Positions 61,643 to 64,000 of a DNA stretch of 64,000 nt are shown piece after piece. This DNA is from an uncultured Paraprevotella sp. (GTDB taxonomy: Bacteria; Bacteroidota; Bacteroidia; Bacteroidales; Bacteroidaceae): assembly GCA_944321525.1 (NCBI GenBank), contig CALULQ010000009.1, positions 40,094 through 104,093 of the forward strand. Direction: 5' to 3'. Under the pieces are notes generated by a model. It saw only the letters and a list, made by a program, of their open reading frames with translations. It ran no database searches and was not told the origin of the DNA. The position numbers and the translations under genes were made by a program. The stretch's first letter is position 1. Each line of letters opens with the position of its first letter.

Positions 61643-63505
61643 ATGATGACGGGAAGACGCTTATTATTGATGTGGGTGCTGGTTGGGGCCGTGCAGGTGA
61701 TGGCCGGGAACAAGGACGTGGTGCCCTCGTCGCCGGTGGAGAAACTGAAGCCTTTCAACAATAGAGAAGTGGAGTTGGCGGAATCGTGGGTCAAGTCGCG
61801 TGAGAACTTGAACCTTGCTTTCCTGAAATCGCTGGAGGCCGACCGGCTCCTGCACAACTTCCGGGTCACGGCCGGACTGCTTTCCGACGCGAAGCCACTG
61901 GAGGGCTGGGAGTCGCCGGGCATAGGACTGCGCGGCCATTTCGTGGGCCATTGGCTTTCGGCCGCGGCCTATTGGCTGGGGAGGAACGACGATGAAGAAC
62001 TGTCGCGCCGCCTGAAGGAAGTGGTGGACGGGTTGGAGGCGTGCCAGCAGAAGCATGGCAACGGCTATCTGAGCGCTTTCCCAGAGTCGGACTTCGACGT
62101 GCTCGAAACCCGCTTCGGCGGAGTGTGGGCGCCTTATTATACCTTGCACAAAATCATGCAGGGCTTGCTCGACGTGTATGTGCAGACGGGCAATGAGAAG
62201 GCTTATGCCATGGTGAAGGACATGGCCGCTTATGTGGAAGGGCGCATGGAGAAACTCACGCCCGACCGTATCGCACGGATAATGTACACCGTGGATGCCA
62301 ATCCGTCGAACGAAGCAGGCGGCATGAACGAGGTGCTGTATGGGCTGTACCGTGTTTCGGGCGATCCCCGTCACTTGGCGTTGGCCCGGTTGTTCGACCC
62401 GGAGTGGTTCCTGCGTCCCTTGGTACTCGACCAGGACATCTTGTCCGGCCTGCATGCCAACACGCATATTATTCTGGTGAACGGCTTCGCGGCTTGCTAT
62501 GCGGCCACGGGCGAAGAGCGTTATCGCGATGCGACGGAAAACTTCTGGGACATTCTGATGCGCGGACATGCCTATGCCAATGGTACGAGCAGCGGGCCGC
62601 GCCCGAACGTGGTCACCGAAACGTCGCTCACGGCAGAGCATTGGGGCGACGCGGGCCATTTGTGCAACACCCTGACGCGGGGCATTGCCGAAAGTTGCGT
62701 CAGCCATAACACGCAGCGCCTGAGCGCTTCCCTCTTCAGCTGGACGGGCAACCCGCGCTATGCCGATGCCTACATGAACATGTTCTACAACGCCGTGCTT
62801 CCGGTGCAGAGCGTTTCCAAGGGAGAATACGTGTATCATCTCCCGTTGGGTTCCCCGCGCCACAAGGCTTTCATGGCCGCCAACGAGTTCAAGTGCTGCA
62901 GCGGTTCCTGCCTGGAAGCTTTTGCCAAGCTGAACAGCGGTATCTATTATCATAATGACACGGCCTTGTTTGTCAACCTCTATGTTCCTTCCAAACTGAA
63001 TTGGACGGAACGGAAGGTGCAGGTGGAGTTGTCGGGCGGATTCCCGCAGCAACCGGTCGCGGAGTTCACCGTTTCGGCCAAGCGTCCGTCGGCGTTCTGC
63101 CTGAACTTGTTTGTGCCCTCTTGGGCCGAAGGGGCGGAAGTGTATGTGAATGGCGAGAAGCAGGCCGTGGAAGCGCGCCCCTCTTCGTTCATCGGCATCT
63201 CCAAGGAGTGGAACGACGGCGACCGCGTGCGGTTGGAGTTCCGCTACGGCTTCCGTCTGCAGTCCATGCCGGACAAGGAGGCGATGTTTGCCGTCTTCTA
63301 CGGCCCCATGATGCTGGTTTTCGAGACCGGCGGTGAAGTCATCTTGAAGGGCGACAAGCACAGCGTCTTGAACGGCCTTTCAGTGGATGGGACGGATGGA
63401 ACGCGCTTCCTCCTGCGCAACGGGGGAAATAATTACCGGCTTCGCCCGTTCTTCGATATGGACGGGGAGTCGTATGGCGTGTATGCCACGATAAGGAACT
63501 TCTGA
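61643..63505 (+). CDS. exported GH127-like beta-L-arabinofuranosidase
   Basis: The 620-residue protein has a signal peptide (LLLMWVLVGAVQVMAG). An (alpha/alpha)6 barrel holds the family hallmarks GHFVGHWLSA (~92), a Glu-x-x-Cys element in IAESCVSHN (~350) and the vicinal cysteines of FKCCSGSC (~416-421), which bind zinc and provide the cysteine nucleophile. A C-terminal beta domain follows. It should remove beta-L-arabinofuranose from plant glycans, working with the GH31 upstream and the GH43 downstream. Confidence 0.9.
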   Translation: MMTGRRLLLMWVLVGAVQVMAGNKDVVPSSPVEKLKPFNNREVELAESWVKSRENLNLAFLKSLEADRLLHNFRVTAGLLSDAKPLEGWESPGIGLRGHFVGHWLSAAAYWLGRNDDEELSRRLKEVVDGLEACQQKHGNGYLSAFPESDFDVLETRFGGVWAPYYTLHKIMQGLLDVYVQTGNEKAYAMVKDMAAYVEGRMEKLTPDRIARIMYTVDANPSNEAGGMNEVLYGLYRVSGDPRHLALARLFDPEWFLRPLVLDQDILSGLHANTHIILVNGFAACYAATGEERYRDATENFWDILMRGHAYANGTSSGPRPNVVTETSLTAEHWGDAGHLCNTLTRGIAESCVSHNTQRLSASLFSWTGNPRYADAYMNMFYNAVLPVQSVSKGEYVYHLPLGSPRHKAFMAANEFKCCSGSCLEAFAKLNSGIYYHNDTALFVNLYVPSKLNWTERKVQVELSGGFPQQPVAEFTVSAKRPSAFCLNLFVPSWAEGAEVYVNGEKQAVEARPSSFIGISKEWNDGDRVRLEFRYGFRLQSMPDKEAMFAVFYGPMMLVFETGGEVILKGDKHSVLNGLSVDGTDGTRFLLRNGGNNYRLRPFFDMDGESYGVYATIRNF

Positions 63506-63584
63506 ATGCCAATGCGGCGGATGCTTCCGCCGGAAACAGGCGTAGACGATAAGAATATTCATTAATTAAACATAGCGAGGAGAC

Positions 63585-64000
63585 ATGAGAACTAAATTGA
63601 ACCATTGGTTATGGGGAAGCATGGGCGTATTGGCCTTGTGCACCGGCAGCATGCAGGCTCCGCCGGAGAATCCGTTCGGGAATGCTTTGGTGCCCGACAT
63701 GATTGCGGACGCGAGCATTCAGGTGATAGACGGTATGTTTTACTGTTATGCCACCACGGACGGTTACGGCCGCGGTTTGGAAACGTCCGGACCGCCGGTG
63801 GTGTGGAAGTCGCCCGACTTTGTGAATTGGAGCTTCAACGGCACTTACTTCCCGTCGGCTTCTACCGAGAAATACTGGGCACCGAGCAAGGTGGTGCCGG
63901 CCAACGGACGCTATTATATGTGGCCCACAACCACCGCCGACATGTCTAACGCCGTGGCGGCCGGCGCGGAGGGGATGATCACGTCGGCGGGGCCGTTGGG
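63585..64000 (+). CDS. GH43-like exported glycoside hydrolase (3' end outside window)
   Basis: From ATG 63585, preceded by a GAGGAG site, the frame stays open to the window end (138 codons). After a signal peptide (LALCTGSMQA) the protein shows the start of a five-bladed propeller: NPxxNALVPDMIADAS with the probable catalytic Asp, FYCYATTDG, GPPVVWKSPDFVNWSF and KYWAPSKVV, all typical of GH43 enzymes such as arabinofuranosidases or xylosidases. It is 79 bases after the GH127 gene in the same direction, so it is probably the third gene of the operon. Confidence 0.85.
   Translation, partial: MRTKLNHWLWGSMGVLALCTGSMQAPPENPFGNALVPDMIADASIQVIDGMFYCYATTDGYGRGLETSGPPVVWKSPDFVNWSFNGTYFPSASTEKYWAPSKVVPANGRYYMWPTTTADMSNAVAAGAEGMITSAGPL

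Overview
The window is chromosomal DNA from a GC-rich member of the order Bacteroidales (Bacteroidota), probably a gut commensal related to Bacteroides. Support comes from the many promoters of the Bacteroides sigma-ABfr type (TAnnTTTG -7 box, usually no obvious Shine-Dalgarno), the DUF4369 proteins, an MG2-domain protein, a TonB-dependent receptor with a carboxypeptidase-like regulatory domain, the methylmalonyl-CoA carboxyltransferase operon, and a closing run of GH31, GH127 and GH43 glycoside hydrolases. Species cannot be fixed from the sequence alone. No rRNA, CRISPR array or prophage is visible.

Layout. 1-794: end of an ISL3-type insertion sequence with a perfect 361-bp tandem duplication. 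896-4514: tRNA-His, folD, a TlpA-like thioredoxin protein and ffh. 5364-8969: a FadL-type porin, then a queuosine operon (precursor transporter, queC, queF) behind a probable preQ1 riboswitch. 9005-12905: dnaX, a 21-bp intergenic repeat array, an FtsB/DivIC gene, a small membrane protein and a DUF4369 lipoprotein. 12981-19069: plsC, a membrane phosphoesterase, a stand-alone MetH activation domain coupled to pyrC, an HD hydrolase and a DPM1-like glycosyltransferase. 19222-23926: mfd, a histidine phosphatase and a DUF308 protein. 24178-29441: a group-B-like [FeFe]-hydrogenase divergent from hydE-hydG-hydF. 29436-31700: a toxin-antitoxin pair whose toxin carries an in-frame stop, xpt, a CDP-alcohol phosphatidyltransferase and tRNA-Ser. 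31958-36478: a large exported Big/CHB_HEX protein followed by a 56-residue peptide gene, then a radical SAM / DUF4130 pair. 36786-41562: a sigma-54 module (Ala-rich exported repeat protein, NtrC-type regulator, hybrid kinase). 41735-44483: propionate-pathway genes (BCCP, small subunit, carboxyltransferase, epimerase). 44582-54412: Rpn nuclease, TonB-dependent receptor, nitroreductase / DUF2520 / kdsC / maf operon, lipoprotein, LMW phosphatase, sdaA and a solitary HpaII-like protein. 54427-64000: MG2 protein, MATE transporter, GH31-GH127-GH43.

The most striking unexplained signal is a family of intergenic palindromic repeats built from a fixed 22-bp module: an 18-bp mini-hairpin GTACTYTGCGGMRAGTAC plus a TCGA linker. 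It occurs at six sites (18217, 24017, 36560, 45566, 51852, 57412) in two- or three-unit versions of exactly 40 or 62 bp, four of them between convergent genes; a diverged 22-bp array lies at 5006. A second notable system is a canonical sigma-54 promoter with an upstream palindrome between an NtrC-type regulator gene and a repetitive exported protein gene, which together look like a self-contained sensory circuit. All assignments come from reading the sequence; no database search was run.
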